Shown in pieces: positions 46,601 to 52,455 of a stretch of 64,000 nt of DNA. Source of the DNA: Siphonodentalium dalli (lineage: Eukaryota > Mollusca > Scaphopoda > Gadilida > Siphonodentaliidae); NCBI GenBank assembly GCA_032622095.1, contig CP136062.1, forward strand, positions 224,766,578 through 224,830,577, read 5' to 3'. Under the pieces are notes generated by a model. It was given only the letters and a program-made list of their open reading frames with translations, did not search any database and was not told where the DNA came from. The position numbers and the translations under genes are program-made. Position 1 is the first letter of the stretch; each line of letters begins with the position of its first letter.

Positions 46601-47942
46601 ACTTCTCTATTAAACCAATAACAATTATAATGACCTCAGACCATCTGAAGATATCACCCAACAGCACAGATGTCCAAGTCTAGGGCTAATACCATGTGAT
46701 GTTTATTGTTGAATCTTTATTTAAAATAGGCATAAGAGACAACAGAAAATAATATAGCCTTATCAATAGCTAAGTAGTCCAAAGGCATGGAATGGAATTG
46801 GTGAATTGGGTTTAAAGTCGCTCCAAACAAATTTACCAGTACATAACACAAGTTAATGGACCGATTTAAACCAAATTTTGGTGTGGTGACTCGGGGTACC
46901 CTTGGCAGAGTTATAATGGTGCTAGTTTTTCAAATTTTGTTACTTAAATTTTTTTTTTTATTATTTAAACAAAAAATATTTTATTATATATTATTTTTAT
47001 TTATTTATTCATATTCATTTTTTTGTTGGTTAAATTGAGCAAGGAAATAAATCTAAAACAAAATTTTTTGAGTGAATATATTTTTTTCGAAAAAGGGCCA
47101 TAACTCAGTTAAAAATAGTCGGATCAAACCCATATTCGAACTCGATCTGTCTTTTATGCTGAGAAATTCATATACAAAATTTGGTTCCGATCAGATATAA
47201 AATGTTCGAGTTATCGCACGATGCGTAAAGTGTCAACAGACAGACAGACGGACTAACGACGAGTGGTCAATCCGGACAACAACACTATGTTTACCATACT
47301 ATGGTATGGGTAAACATTAAAATATCTGTCAGTTTTGAATTCGCGCAGATAGGTGCGCGAATTCAAAACTGAGCGAAAAATAGTACTGCGCGAATTTAAA
47401 TACGAGTAAGGTATTTCAATTTTGCACAAGATGTAAATTTCATTGGATTTTTGTCCATTTTGGGACAGACATTTTACAGATAAGCATTGTTTGTGTATAT
47501 TTCATTTTAATAGGAATTTTGCATTAATTGGTGCACCTATCACAGAAATTCAGCATTTTCCGAAACCAACAGCCATTTTTGATGCAATGTTGTTAATTTT
47601 CCCCAAAAGCGGATTTTAGGTATTTTTTTCCCGGCACCGAGTGACACCAAAATCAGCTTGTATCCAATTTCATCTGGGTTCATCTATCCCACTACCAGAC
47701 TAATATACCTGTGCTGTTATCTGCTTAATGATTTAAACACCCCTATAAATGAAGATAAACTTTTCCACTGTATTTATTCATAACTGAATCCATTTATTAA
47801 TCAATGGGTTGAATTTGTAATTCTATGTTTGTTGCAGATATCAAGTGCCAAGAAAAGTCTGGGAGAGCATTATCCTGTTGTCATGACAGCCAGAACCAAC
47901 TTGCTTCGATTTCTCAAGTATAAATCCTCAAATCCAGTTTGA
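18529..47942 (+). CDS. HEATR3: HEATR3-like HEAT-repeat protein, C-terminal half (10 exons)
   Basis: Ten exons joined by GT/AG introns with consistent phases give 1,038 nt: 345 codons and a TGA stop. Exons: 18,529-18,579; 19,404-19,497; 21,025-21,119; 24,245-24,307; 26,193-26,275; 27,385-27,521; 31,550-31,635; 35,097-35,246; 36,219-36,392; 47,838-47,942. The peptide has the acidic stretch CCTDDDEWEEL followed by helical HEAT-like segments and the C-terminal pattern DLWVVAEALDSIFDVFGED, which I recognise from animal HEATR3. Human HEATR3 is about 680 residues, so roughly the N-terminal half lies upstream of the window. In the family, HEATR3/Syo1 is a chaperone and import adaptor that binds ribosomal proteins uL18 (RPL5) and uL5 (RPL11) for 5S RNP assembly in the nucleus. 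That role is inferred from homology. The reading frame shows no break, so the gene looks functional despite introns inflated by repeats. Exon A is the least certain. Confidence 0.88.
19404..19497 (+). CDS. HEATR3: HEATR3 exon B
   Basis: A 94-nt exon after TTTTGTAG, ending ACGGATG before GTAAGT (phase 1). It encodes a helical segment ending AIQTAANICCTD, which continues into the acidic DDEWEEL of the next exon. The 3' end of the exon, its donor and following intron are tandemly duplicated (second copy at 19,561). Confidence 0.85.
19481..19639 (+). repeat. 80-bp tandem duplication covering the exon B splice donor
   Basis: Copy 1 (19,481-19,558) spans the last 17 exon bases, the real donor and 61 intron bases. 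Copy 2 (19,561-19,639) is about 90% identical and carries a decoy donor (ACGGACG|GTTAGT). Use of the decoy would add 80 nt and shift the frame. Confidence 0.85.
20344..21004. mobile_element. Non-autonomous TIR element with GATTCGAATC-rich ends, carrying a nested MITE
   Basis: The left end TAGGGCCCTGCAAATTGATT and the right end CGGAATCATTTGGCTGACG followed by CCCTA are imperfect inverted repeats rich in GATTC/GAATC. This resembles the 29,914-30,790 hAT-type element. A family B hairpin is inserted at 20,386-20,532. The right end is only 20 bp from exon C. I find no clear target duplication. Confidence 0.5.
20387..20532. mobile_element. Family B palindromic MITE, short form
   Basis: AAGCCTTGAAATAG...CTATTTCAAGGCTTG with hairpin arms containing CAGAATGAGGTCCCCAGAGG. 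It is flanked on both sides by ATCAGCTG, an apparent 8-bp target duplication (the left copy is followed by an extra T). An 8-bp duplication fits hAT-type mobilisation. Confidence 0.8.
21025..21119 (+). CDS. HEATR3: HEATR3 exon C (acidic segment)
   Basis: A 95-nt exon between TTTATTACAG and GTGAGT. Joined to the single base of exon B it encodes DDDEWEELDSESFSSDD and ends ENGDSNY, phase 0. The acidic DDEWEEL block is the most recognisable HEATR3 signature; in Syo1 the corresponding acidic loop contributes to ribosomal protein binding (family knowledge). Confidence 0.92.
21483..21678. mobile_element. TTAA hairpin MITE, subfamily C3, truncated
   Basis: Starts TTAACCCTTCCATGACTGGA, then two degenerate copies of the TCTTATATATGCGAG hairpin core (21,520-21,592 and 21,613-21,676). 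Its right end is lost at the junction with the family A element. Confidence 0.7.
21679..22577 (+). mobile_element. Family A MITE interrupted by a hairpin element
   Basis: Shares its left part (TTTAATTTTCGAGTCATCG) and right end (AAAATTAAGTGGGCCTTT) with the intact 434-bp copy at 50,983-51,416. It is interrupted by a different palindromic element at 22,088-22,527. Confidence 0.75.
22088..22527. mobile_element. Hairpin MITE, subfamily C4
   Basis: Inverted ends TGACCCGCCATATCAAATCC / GGATTTGATATGGCAGGTCA, then CGGGATTTTTTTACCCTGTG on the left and its complement on the right. Inside is the shared core (TGCCAATGCATTCTCTTATA) plus a 42-bp tandem duplication at 22,155-22,240 (TTTTTTATCATG). Same core as the TTAACCC elements but different ends. 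Confidence 0.75.
22704..22858. repeat. Palindromic foldback element
   Basis: Arms beginning AGAAGATCTC and ATGTTGGGATATAAGA are mirrored by TCTTTTATCCCAACAT and GAAGATCT, centred near 22,780. MITE-like, non-coding. Confidence 0.7.
23251..23384. repeat. Palindromic foldback element
   Basis: Inverted repeat with arms of about 60 bp including GGGTTTGTCGATACGG and its complement. Open frames on both strands here follow from the palindrome and are not genes. Confidence 0.75.
24245..24307 (+). CDS. HEATR3: HEATR3 exon D
   Basis: A 63-nt exon between TTTTCAG and GTATGT, phase 0 at both ends, encoding TPLCVPSELNGAIIQSD and IMPK. The PLC...E pattern followed by an I-PK segment matches the order seen in animal HEATR3 after the acidic loop. 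Confidence 0.85.
24330..24700. repeat. Dispersed mollusc-type repeat (family K) fragment
   Basis: CCCCCCATGACCG, then runs rich in CCGTC and TCTGTCCGTCCG, then TCAATGAAATTTGGTATGGA. The same building blocks recur at 25,325, 32,385, 34,540, 46,855 and 58,790. Non-coding, function unknown. Confidence 0.55.
24711..24960. repeat. Two short tandem arrays
   Basis: About three copies of a 28-bp unit (GATCGTGTTTATAACATGTA) at 24,711-24,793, and a 12-bp ATTATCTCCTCC array with variants at 24,855-24,960. Confidence 0.8.
25241..25314. repeat. Short palindrome
   Basis: GAGGCGAAAGACGTTTAGGT is mirrored by ACCGACGTTTCTCGCCTC, with the loop at about 25,278. Foldback MITE or remnant. Confidence 0.7.
25325..25995. 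repeat. Family K repeat with internal 180-bp tandem duplication
   Basis: Begins CCCCCGATCTCCGATGGAGA. A segment with TCCGTCCGTACGAACG, TTTGGTTTCGCTAACTC and GAGTTACGCCCC occurs twice (about 25,377-25,553 and 25,557-25,735). Ends near GGGGGCGTTACCTCC. Non-coding dispersed repeat. Confidence 0.65.
26193..26275 (+). CDS. HEATR3: HEATR3 exon E
   Basis: An 83-nt exon after TGTACTTCAG, ending AAACA before GTGAGT (phase 2). Encodes VLSKITHEIITMNGELQNY and KKVKTIRK. The split codon CA|G joins exon F without a break. Confidence 0.87.
26714..27112. mobile_element. TTAA hairpin MITE, subfamily C1, long form
   Basis: TTAACCCTTTACCCAACA ... TGTTGGGTAAAGGGTTAA, 399 bp including the TTAA flanks. Two hairpin cores (TGCCAATGCATTCTCTTATA and complement) are separated by an A/T-rich spacer. 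TTAA flanks with CCC termini are the hallmark of piggyBac-type targets; no transposase is present. Confidence 0.85.
27385..27521 (+). CDS. HEATR3: HEATR3 exon F
   Basis: A 137-nt exon between TTTCTTCCAG and GTAACT. With the split codon it encodes QITQLEIHALLCVNNMVGAI and ends WERLVQIATDTK, phase 1. A HEAT-like helical pair. Confidence 0.92.
27566..29265 (-). mobile_element. Family A MITE, minus orientation, with amplified 48-bp minisatellite and an insertion
   Basis: Begins TTAA-AGGCCCACTTGG at 27,566. The A-element end has been amplified into a tandem array of 48-bp units (CCCCCAGATCACATTATATA), three copies at 27,585-27,750 and about five at 28,712-28,930. Between these is a roughly 950-bp insertion. 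The rest of the A element continues to about 29,265, where it is truncated. Confidence 0.75.
27752..28712 (+). mobile_element. Insertion with duplicated CGCATGCGCGAAGCTGG segments and a CA microsatellite
   Basis: Starts TACTAGAAGGTGACCCGACT. It contains two copies, about 200 bp apart, of a block including TCAAGTCGATTGCTCCACCC and CTGGTCTGCGCATGCGCG, and ends with a CA run (28,639-28,670) and TTTCAAAATATATAATAG. It lies inside the TATA-rich 48-bp array. Class unknown to me; no coding frame. Confidence 0.55.
29338..29666. mobile_element. Family B MITE with two hairpin blocks
   Basis: CAAGCCTTGAAATTGTGTG ... TTTCAAGGCTTG, with GCAGAATGA...GGTGAATTTAGTGA arms repeated twice. No transposase. Confidence 0.7.
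29886..31027. mobile_element. Family I TIR element (middle layer)
   Basis: Left end GGCACGATGGACTTCACGGT and right end ACCCACTGTGAAGGCCATCC are inverted repeats, continued by TTAAAATAGTCACATCCA versus its mirror. Fragments recur at 33,125-33,290 and 57,095-57,180. It is interrupted by the hAT-type element at 29,914. Confidence 0.7.
29914..30790. mobile_element. Non-autonomous hAT-type element with 8-bp target duplication (inner layer)
   Basis: Terminal inverted repeats TAGGGTCCGGCGAA / TTCGCCGGACCCTA with sub-terminal GAATCGAATC repeats. It is flanked by GTATGATG at 29,906-29,913 and 30,791-30,798, a perfect 8-bp target duplication as made by hAT elements. 877 bp, no transposase frame. Confidence 0.88.
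31550..31635 (+). CDS. HEATR3: HEATR3 exon G
   Basis: An 86-nt exon after GTTTCTTCAG, ending TCTCCAAAG before GTAAGA, phase 0. Encodes AKENKDLLEASMSAMRAVI and ends SEKNSPK. The end of this exon is the first unit of a tandem array that runs into the intron. Confidence 0.9.
31626..32215 (+). repeat. Tandem array that multiplies the exon G splice donor
   Basis: Units of 32 bp (containing CCAAAG|GTAAGAAAAT) and 23-bp short units (CTTAAGAAAATCTCTAAG) follow the real donor. Eleven further copies of the donor have GT at 31,691, 31,723, 31,755, 31,833, 31,911, 31,943, 31,975, 32,030, 32,108, 32,140 and 32,172. Read-through from the real donor meets an in-frame TAA at 31,660, so use of any decoy would truncate the protein. 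Confidence 0.93.
32242..32372. mobile_element. TTAA hairpin MITE, subfamily C3, truncated
   Basis: TTAACCCTTCCTGGAGCTTC followed by the CCCTGTGCCAATGCATTCTC core and its complement with small indels. The right end is missing. Confidence 0.7.
32385..32880. repeat. Family K dispersed repeat
   Basis: AT-rich segment with repeated phrases (GCGCAATAACT, TTAACCGATTTCAATA, GAGTTGGTTGC, GAGTTATGCCCC), partly internally duplicated. No gene. Confidence 0.5.
33914..34165. mobile_element. TTAA hairpin MITE, subfamily C1, short form
   Basis: 252 bp including TTAA flanks, with ends TTAACCCTTTACCCAACA and complement and a single hairpin core at 34,062-34,142. The body (CAACAGCCTAAAATATCTTC) is shared with the 26,714, 52,011 and 58,021 copies in either orientation. 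Confidence 0.87.
34321..34537. mobile_element. Near-perfect palindromic MITE with TA-CAGT ends
   Basis: Arms of about 105 bp, nearly identical, from TACAGTAATGCCCTAAATAA to its complement, with the centre at CTCTCAGTGAGAG (about 34,428). TA flanks and CAGT termini fit a Tc1/mariner-type MITE. The high arm identity suggests a young insertion. Confidence 0.8.
34540..34930. repeat. Family K dispersed repeat
   Basis: Phrases such as GAACATAACTTTAGTCTCG, GAATGAAATGAAATATGGTA and GAGTTATGGCCCTT occur twice in related form. The same phrases recur at 58,800-58,900. Non-coding. Confidence 0.55.
35097..35246 (+). CDS. HEATR3: HEATR3 exon H
   Basis: A 150-nt exon between ATCGTTCCAG and GTAGGA, phase 0 at both ends. 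Encodes a HEAT-type helix pair: EFIYNLAKNSSSREVRVHSV then IVSTIGGLLAKNT. Strong match to the HEATR3 C-terminal repeat pattern. Confidence 0.93.
35312..35420. repeat. Family B MITE fragment
   Basis: GTCTCATTTGCAGAATGCAG ... TTCACCCTCTGGGAACCT: one hairpin block, ends missing. Confidence 0.65.
35421..35615 (+). repeat. 26-bp minisatellite
   Basis: About seven copies of a 26-bp unit (GAAAGGATACCCACTTCTTG). In the intron between HEATR3 exons H and I. Confidence 0.9.
35730..36230 (+). repeat. Tandem array that multiplies the exon I splice acceptor
   Basis: Compound 86-bp units (two related half-units of about 43 bp) contain CATTTGATATCCAG|GTTATC, the same sequence as the real acceptor and first exon bases at 36,211-36,225. 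CCAG copies end at 35,874, 35,960 and 36,132 (one at 36,046 is mutated to CCAA); the real one ends at 36,218, all 86 bp apart. Splicing to a decoy would read GTT ATC GGC TTG TTC ATG TTA TAA, a stop after seven codons. Confidence 0.92.
36219..36392 (+). CDS. HEATR3: HEATR3 exon I
   Basis: A 174-nt exon after ATATCCAG, ending AAATCAAAG before GTATGG, phase 0. Encodes VIGLFLIEVCCCDTDLWVVA, EALDSIFDVFGED and a final helix ending NSIVPSLKSK. Best conserved exon of the gene. The true acceptor is chosen as the last copy because the earlier ones run into a stop. Confidence 0.95.
36396..36492 (+). repeat. 16-bp minisatellite just after the exon I donor
   Basis: About six copies of GGATCAGACAGGTTGG start 4 bp inside the intron. 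Unlike the exon G array it does not copy the donor itself. Confidence 0.88.
36493..38690. other. Last intron, left part: no gene, one LINE remnant
   Basis: AT-rich sequence with no exon recognised. At about 37,830-37,960 the + strand reads SPLYNWNKLPCNVQ, a weak match to the C-terminal NWNKLP motif of APE-type LINE proteins, so a decayed LINE end is possible. Confidence 0.35.
38694..38797 (+). repeat. GCGCGAATTTAAAACTGAGCG palindromic repeat, copy 1
   Basis: TACCTTACTCGTAATTAAAT, AATTCGCGCAGTACTATTTT and a small hairpin with GCGCGAATTT. An inverted counterpart lies at 47,325-47,415. Confidence 0.65.
38798..39544. other. Unassigned intron sequence
   Basis: No gene or repeat recognised. Several 60-70 codon open frames occur but lack any family signature. 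Confidence 0.4.
39684..40693 (-). pseudogene. LINE protein, C-terminal part: RT palm and thumb
   Basis: Continues in frame from the other side of the hAT insertion (GIN|TSVTNW). Contains LSGVPQGSVLGPCLF, the catalytic FADD (about 40,490-40,505), the thumb region with TTKYLGVTISNDLSWKTHI, and CSSIWDPW. An in-frame TAA at 39,903 precedes the last part, PTRGHKFLRT and NWNKLPRDIF, which ends ENKQTASK at 39,684. Confidence 0.88.
40694..43944 (+). mobile_element. hAT-like DNA transposon nested in the LINE, 5-bp target duplication
   Basis: Terminal inverted repeats CAGGGTTCC(C/T)GC at both ends, with many sub-terminal ACCCTTGAA repeats (40,710-40,860 and 43,830-43,920). Flanked by GTTTA at 40,689-40,693 and 43,945-43,949. 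Removing the element and one GTTTA joins the LINE reading frame exactly, which proves the boundaries. It carries one nearly intact transposase gene on the + strand. The length is 3,251 bp. Confidence 0.93.
41127..43533 (+). pseudogene. hAT-like transposase with two frameshifts
   Basis: Three overlapping frames (41,127-41,855; 41,813-42,058; 42,055-43,533, the last open from about 41,995) form one protein of about 800 residues. N-terminal BED-like zinc finger: C31-x2-C34-x16-H51-x5-H57. Middle region with LSMDGPNVNWKLFE and FPLKYCGHRWLENKSVANRA, seen in many invertebrate transposase-derived proteins. The C-terminal LSHGQATVERGFSINKEI (about 43,028-43,075) matches the hAT dimerisation domain pattern. 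The end is a charged coiled coil (KRKQLNADIQ). Frameshifts lie near 41,805-41,812 and 41,990-41,996, each fixable by a single base. The start ATG at 41,127 is 8 codons before the first conserved residues. It would cut and paste the element; now probably dead unless the shifts are sequencing errors. Confidence 0.82.
43950..46421 (-). pseudogene. LINE protein, N-terminal part: zinc motif, endonuclease, RT motif A
   Basis: Order on the minus strand: DINPNPGP (46,179-46,202), a 2A-like motif; a CGYC ... MCD / WYHISC ... WECLRC PHD-like zinc-binding set, split by a frameshift near 46,095; the endonuclease from NINCQSL (about 45,775) through GDFNLP (about 45,375) to the catalytic SDHD (about 45,165); then RT with FKKGSKSKPENYRPISL and VVMDFSKAFDKVDH (about 43,990-44,028). 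An in-frame TAA at about 45,506 interrupts the endonuclease, and a frameshift lies at a run of six T near 44,873. The reading continues up to the hAT insertion at 43,949. Function in life: target-primed reverse transcription of its own RNA. Confidence 0.88.
46422..46854. other. Intron sequence with half of a C-type hairpin
   Basis: 46,415-46,450 reads ACTCGCATTTATATAAGAGA and AATGCACTGG, one arm of the hairpin core. The rest shows nothing recognisable. Confidence 0.5.
46855..47320. repeat. Family K dispersed repeat
   Basis: GACCGATTTAAACCAAATTT, GGGCCATAACTCAG, AAATTTGGTTCCGATCAG and a GACAGACAGACGGAC run. The same vocabulary occurs in the other K copies. Non-coding. Confidence 0.55.
47325..47415 (-). 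repeat. GCGCGAATTCAAAACTGAG palindromic repeat, copy 2
   Basis: A small hairpin at 47,335-47,372, then AAAATAGTACTGCGCGAATT and TACGAGTAAGGTA. In reverse it matches 38,694-38,735 closely. Confidence 0.65.
47838..47942 (+). CDS. HEATR3: HEATR3 last coding exon (J)
   Basis: 105 nt after TTTGTTGCAG, phase 0. Encodes ISSAKKSLGEHYPVVMTART and NLLRFLKYKSSNPV, then TGA. The M-TARTNLLRFLKYK pattern matches the final helix of HEATR3. It is separated from exon I by an 11.4-kb intron filled by the LINE and hAT elements. Confidence 0.93.
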   Translation: MSSAKKSLGEHYPVVMTARTNLLRFLKYKSSNPV

Positions 47943-48891
47943 CAAATATATATCTTATAATACATCCAAATTCCTTGTTTTGTTTTCTTTTTTTATCCGA
48001 TATTTCATGGACAGGCATATGCCAGCGTCTGTATGGATTTTAGTGTGGTAGAGCACAGGGGTGGGTCTTAAATGAACCATGTCGCTATATCACAAAACAT
48101 TTATGAAGCTCTGAGTCTAAACATCTGGCAGGGTCTATGGAAACGCTAAGCCTACCTTAAAAGTCTTCTATATATTTATTCATCCTCATTTATCAAACGG
48201 AACACATCCAACAAGCATCACAACATGAAGACGACATCACAACACATATATAGGCTAGCTTGACAGCAACATCACATCAGACATCAAGATGAGAGATCCA
48301 GTTGACCAACGAAATAACCAACAGGAGTTACAGGACCCATATCGTAGGAACATAGGTCAAGATGTCATAACGTAGTATTACTCTTATACTTTATAACTTC
48401 TACATTCTTCAAGGCATTTGAAGAATTTACGCTATCACTGACGCAATAACAGGAGCGATGTTGACAGCACGAACGCTAATTATGAACTGACAAAAGGCGG
48501 CAAATAAGCTTACCTGTGATTGGCTAAGACACCTTAGTGTCCGACAGTTAGATCTCAGATTGGGCGCTAACATAGACAGAGTAGACCCAGTGGACAAGGA
48601 ATTGGGCTAAGTTAAGAATATGAAATAGCAAAATGCAGAACAGGAATGCAACTGGGAAGGGAAGTGTATAGAACGGAATAGCGCGGAATGGAATGAACCA
48701 AGTACGCGGAATGAAATGATAATGCAGCTATAAAATGTATATTAGTGAGTTAGGTATAATAACTTAGTTAGTATACATGTGTAGCATGTAATAAAGGCAT
48801 ATAAAATAGCACGGTCACATTAGTATTCTACTTACATCAACAAGATACTAACCATTTCCACATATTCCATGACTCCTCTATCCGATGCAAG
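47943..48891 (+). other. HEATR3 3' flank and possible 3' UTR
   Basis: No further coding exon. An AATAAA occurs at 48,790-48,795, 850 bp after the stop; whether it is the polyadenylation signal is unclear. A TATAAAA at about 48,733 near it would also fit an LTR, but I find no LTR ends. Confidence 0.35.
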
Positions 48892-49311
48892 CCTGTCATT
48901 TGCAGAATGAGGTCCCCAGAGGTTGAATTTAGAGATGCTATCCCGCATGAGAGGGCTAGCATCACTAAATTCATCCTCTGGGGACCTCATTCTGCTTAGG
49001 CCTCATCTTCTCTGGAAAGTTTCTTTTATCAAATTTCTATAGAAACTTATTCACATAGATTCTATTTGGCAGACGACACATTGGCATAATCGAGGTTCCC
49101 AATGGTTCCCAATTGGTGTACATCACAATATTCACCATTTGGGAACTTCTATCTGGAGTCTATGTCTCCCATAGCAGATGAGGCCATGCAGAATGAGGTC
49201 TCAAGATGGTGAATTTGGTGATGCTAGCCCGCTATGGAGGATTCCGTTACTAAATTCATCCTCTGGGGACCTCATTCTGCAAATGACAGGTACACTAAAC
49301 TCGGGCTTGTC
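48892..49311. mobile_element. Family B MITE, near full length
   Basis: CAAGCCTGTCATTTGCAGAA ... AACTCGGGCTTG, three hairpin blocks: 48,900-49,000 and 49,190-49,300 with the GCAGAATGAGGTC arms, and a central one (49,090-49,185) with GGTTCCCAATTGGTG. No coding capacity. Confidence 0.75.
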
Positions 49312-50982
49312 TGTTACATGTATGCTAAAAGATAAATAATATATTTTTTTTAGTATTCCGTGTATCTGGCTTTTATAGTATCCAGTCCTTCCCGGGAGAC
49401 GGGAGTGATTGCTCTCGCACCCGCACTTTTCAATTCACGGGTGCTAAAATTTGCACCCGTCCCTCTTCGCAAAATACTAATGGCGACTGTAATTGTTGGT
49501 TCAATATTGAACTATTTTAAGGTTTATTTAGATCCTTTACCATCTCAGTTCAACTATGGCTTATTAAAGTGTAACTAGACATAGGTCTATTCTACAATGA
49601 GTTTTTGTTTGAGCAAAAACCCCTCTTACAATTATAGTATGGGTGCCATATTACACCCGTCTTCTGCATTACGGGAGCCAATACCTGCTCTCGCTGTGTT
49701 TTCCTCGTGGGAAGGTCTGAGTATCCGAGATGAGTTGTTGGTGCAGCTCATTAGACTAATAACTTGCTGATATCTTTCGAATGTTAAGTCCAAAAAAAAG
49801 AAAGAAGAGATTCAGTTCTCAGGCCCCGCATTGAAAAAAATAGCCGCGTAGATCGTTTTTATTATCACTGGGTGGAAATTGTGTACTGATATAGAGTGAA
49901 ATTAGGAAACATGAAAATACTCGAGATCAAACCACCACCTTTCTGTGGTCATGCCTTTGAGTGAGGTATAGTGACCACAAAATCCCTGATTGTATGTAAT
50001 CACATCTGTTTGTTCGATTTTAAATTTTAAGTAAAAAATTTGGAATGTGGAGTTTAATATACCGAACCATTTCTTGACCTGGAATATTTTCTAGCCTTGC
50101 TGCTTTTATACAACTGAGAGCTGAAAGTAACAAAAATACAGTTGTTGATGATCTAATGTTTATGTTTAGAATTAATGTTCCGCTTCCCAGTTTAAAAAAC
50201 AAATTTGTTACTGGCTGTTTTTAAAGTGGTTAATTAATACGCAATTAATACACAATAACAAACGGTGAGGGACTGTTGTATTGTGCCAGTAAATGCAAAC
50301 TCTGAATATACATTTCTTCTACTTGTAAAGGGTAATTTGAATGGAGAAATTGCTTCCGAAAAACACTGAGAGCCCAGTCACAGCTGAGCTTAACCCTTTC
50401 AATACAACCACTTCAAGACAAACCCACTTTACATTGTTGTGTTCGTTGGGAGCATCGCAGAGTCATAGGAAAGTAGGTCTGATTTGTGTGATAACAAACC
50501 ATGCTGAATGAGGTAAAGTTAATGTTGCACATGTTTGTTTTGTCACCACACAATTTGAGGATATAAGATGTACCTCCGCCTTAATGTGTCCATGTCTAAA
50601 ACAACCATGTGTCTTTATTATACTTTACAATTTGGCATCATATTTACTAATTTAAACAGATATATGGTTCACTCATCACATTTGTTGGAAGTTCAGACTA
50701 AAAATATATATGTGGACATGTACATAAAAAGTACGGGTAAAAAAGTGAAGAAAATTGTTTTTAGTCAGAACTTCCAACAACTGTGCCAAGTATGAACTCA
50801 CAATGGGAAACAAGGTTAATATACACGATTACTACATTTATTATAACAGCTGAATAAAAATTAAAATAAAACCCTCCCTCCCTCATTGATTTGAAAACAA
50901 AATTGCCCAAGAACCAAAACTCTTTTTGTTTGGCCTAAAATTGCCAAAAAAAACAAAACATGCAGGATGTAATTTTACAATA
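49312..50982. other. Intergenic sequence, nothing recognised
   Basis: AT-rich. A 72-codon open frame at 49,360 and others have no family signature. No RNA gene seen. Confidence 0.4.
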
Positions 50983-51416
50983 TTAAAGACCCATTTAATT
51001 TTCAAGTCATCGGTTATTTTTTTTTTTATAGTGCCTTGATATACGGTTTTAATAACAATATATGCTATAAAATATGATTAAAATACTATAATTCATCGCC
51101 ATTTGGATAGTCTGTATCTCAGGTGCCCATAGAGTAATAGAAAATAGCTGAAATCATAAAAACATTTCCCCCCTTATGGCTCCCATAATTCAAACTATAG
51201 TTTATTTTCAATGGCAGAGGAATAACTATATCTAAATATATAGAGTTATACGCTGTGCATAAACTTGAGCACAGAACACACGTCAGTTTCTCAACAATTT
51301 ATTACATCGAATAAGTTGGAAAATACGTTTTGGACCTTCCTCTTTCAAATGGTATGTAAAATGACATATATGTTATATAATGTGATCTGGGGTTTGAAAA
51401 TTAAGTGGGCTTTTAA
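50983..51416 (+). mobile_element. Family A MITE, most complete copy, TTAA-flanked
   Basis: TTAA-AGACCCATTTAATTTT ... TTGAAAATTAAGTGGGCTT-TTAA, 434 bp with inverted ends of about 18 bp. TTAA at both ends is compatible with piggyBac-type target duplication, though part of it overlaps the inverted repeat. Other copies are at 18,260, 21,679 and 27,566. Confidence 0.78.
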
Positions 51417-52010
51417 CACGCACATTTATTTAGAACATCACGATTTTAATGACGTATTATGGACTTCGTTGGATGCGTGAAATTGATAAGAATTTCGGCG
51501 CTATGCCAACTGGAGGAATGTAGCATTCTATTAACATTGCCGAAAATCTCTAACAAATTGACCATGCCACGCCATTGAAAACATCGTCTGAACTACATGT
51601 ACTCAATTGCAAATATTTACTTCTCAATTCCAGACGCAACTATCGGCATTAAACTAATGAAACTAATATCGCCATTGAGAGGCAATGCATTTAATTAATA
51701 TATAAGAATGACGATGTTTGTTGTCAATTGGGATATAGTATTTGTAAAAAAAATAACTACTTTGAGCAAGATTGTTCTCCATTTCTATTTGATAACCATA
51801 CCGGAGTGTTTCACATTGTTTCACAAGAGGACAGCCATTTTGCACAACAAAAGACTTTATTTTCAGAATAGAATTTTAACAAATATAACACAACAGATTT
51901 CTAGTAAAGCAGGCCTCACTTTTTAAATTCAAGCTACACTTGTGGGATTTATGACAGATATTGCACTGCGTGGTCTCTTCATTTCCATAGAGCCTTCTGG
52001 GATGCTCACC
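51417..52010. other. Intergenic sequence, nothing recognised
   Basis: No gene, RNA or clear repeat. Short open frames on both strands lack signatures. Confidence 0.4.
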
Positions 52011-52400
52011 TTAACCCTTTACCCAACAGAAGGGCCCTGTGCCAATGCATTCTCTTATATATGCGAGTCAACCATAGGTCGCCTCGCATATATAAGAGAA
52101 TGCATTGGCTTAACACATTAAAAATTATAAAATTGTTAAAGAATGTAAGAAAAAATGGTAAAAAAAGATTTTTTTTAGGCCAATGCATTCTCTTATATAT
52201 GCGAGGCGACCTATGGTCGACTCGCATATATAAGAGAATGCATTGGCACACGGCATAACTGTAACCATCACAATGTGGTCAAGGAGCCGGTTCCAATGAT
52301 ATCCATATTTGTATGGTTCTATTGAGACAGACCGAAGATATTTTAGGCTGTTGAAGCTTTATTTGGCCGGTTTTGGCCGGTTTGTTGGGTAAAGGGTTAA
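52011..52400. mobile_element. TTAA hairpin MITE, subfamily C1, long form
   Basis: 390 bp between TTAA flanks; ends TTAACCCTTTACCCAACA and complement; two hairpin cores at about 52,040-52,110 and 52,180-52,253. Nearly the same as 26,714-27,112. Confidence 0.87.
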
Positions 52401-52455
52401 ACGTACCACATTTCATTATAAAATTAATTACTTGGTCAGACCAAGTCTGAGTTTT

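Noticed and set aside
48040-48842. Solo LTR (TATAAAA and AATAAA in tandem)
   Set aside because: I could not find matching TG...CA ends with a target duplication.
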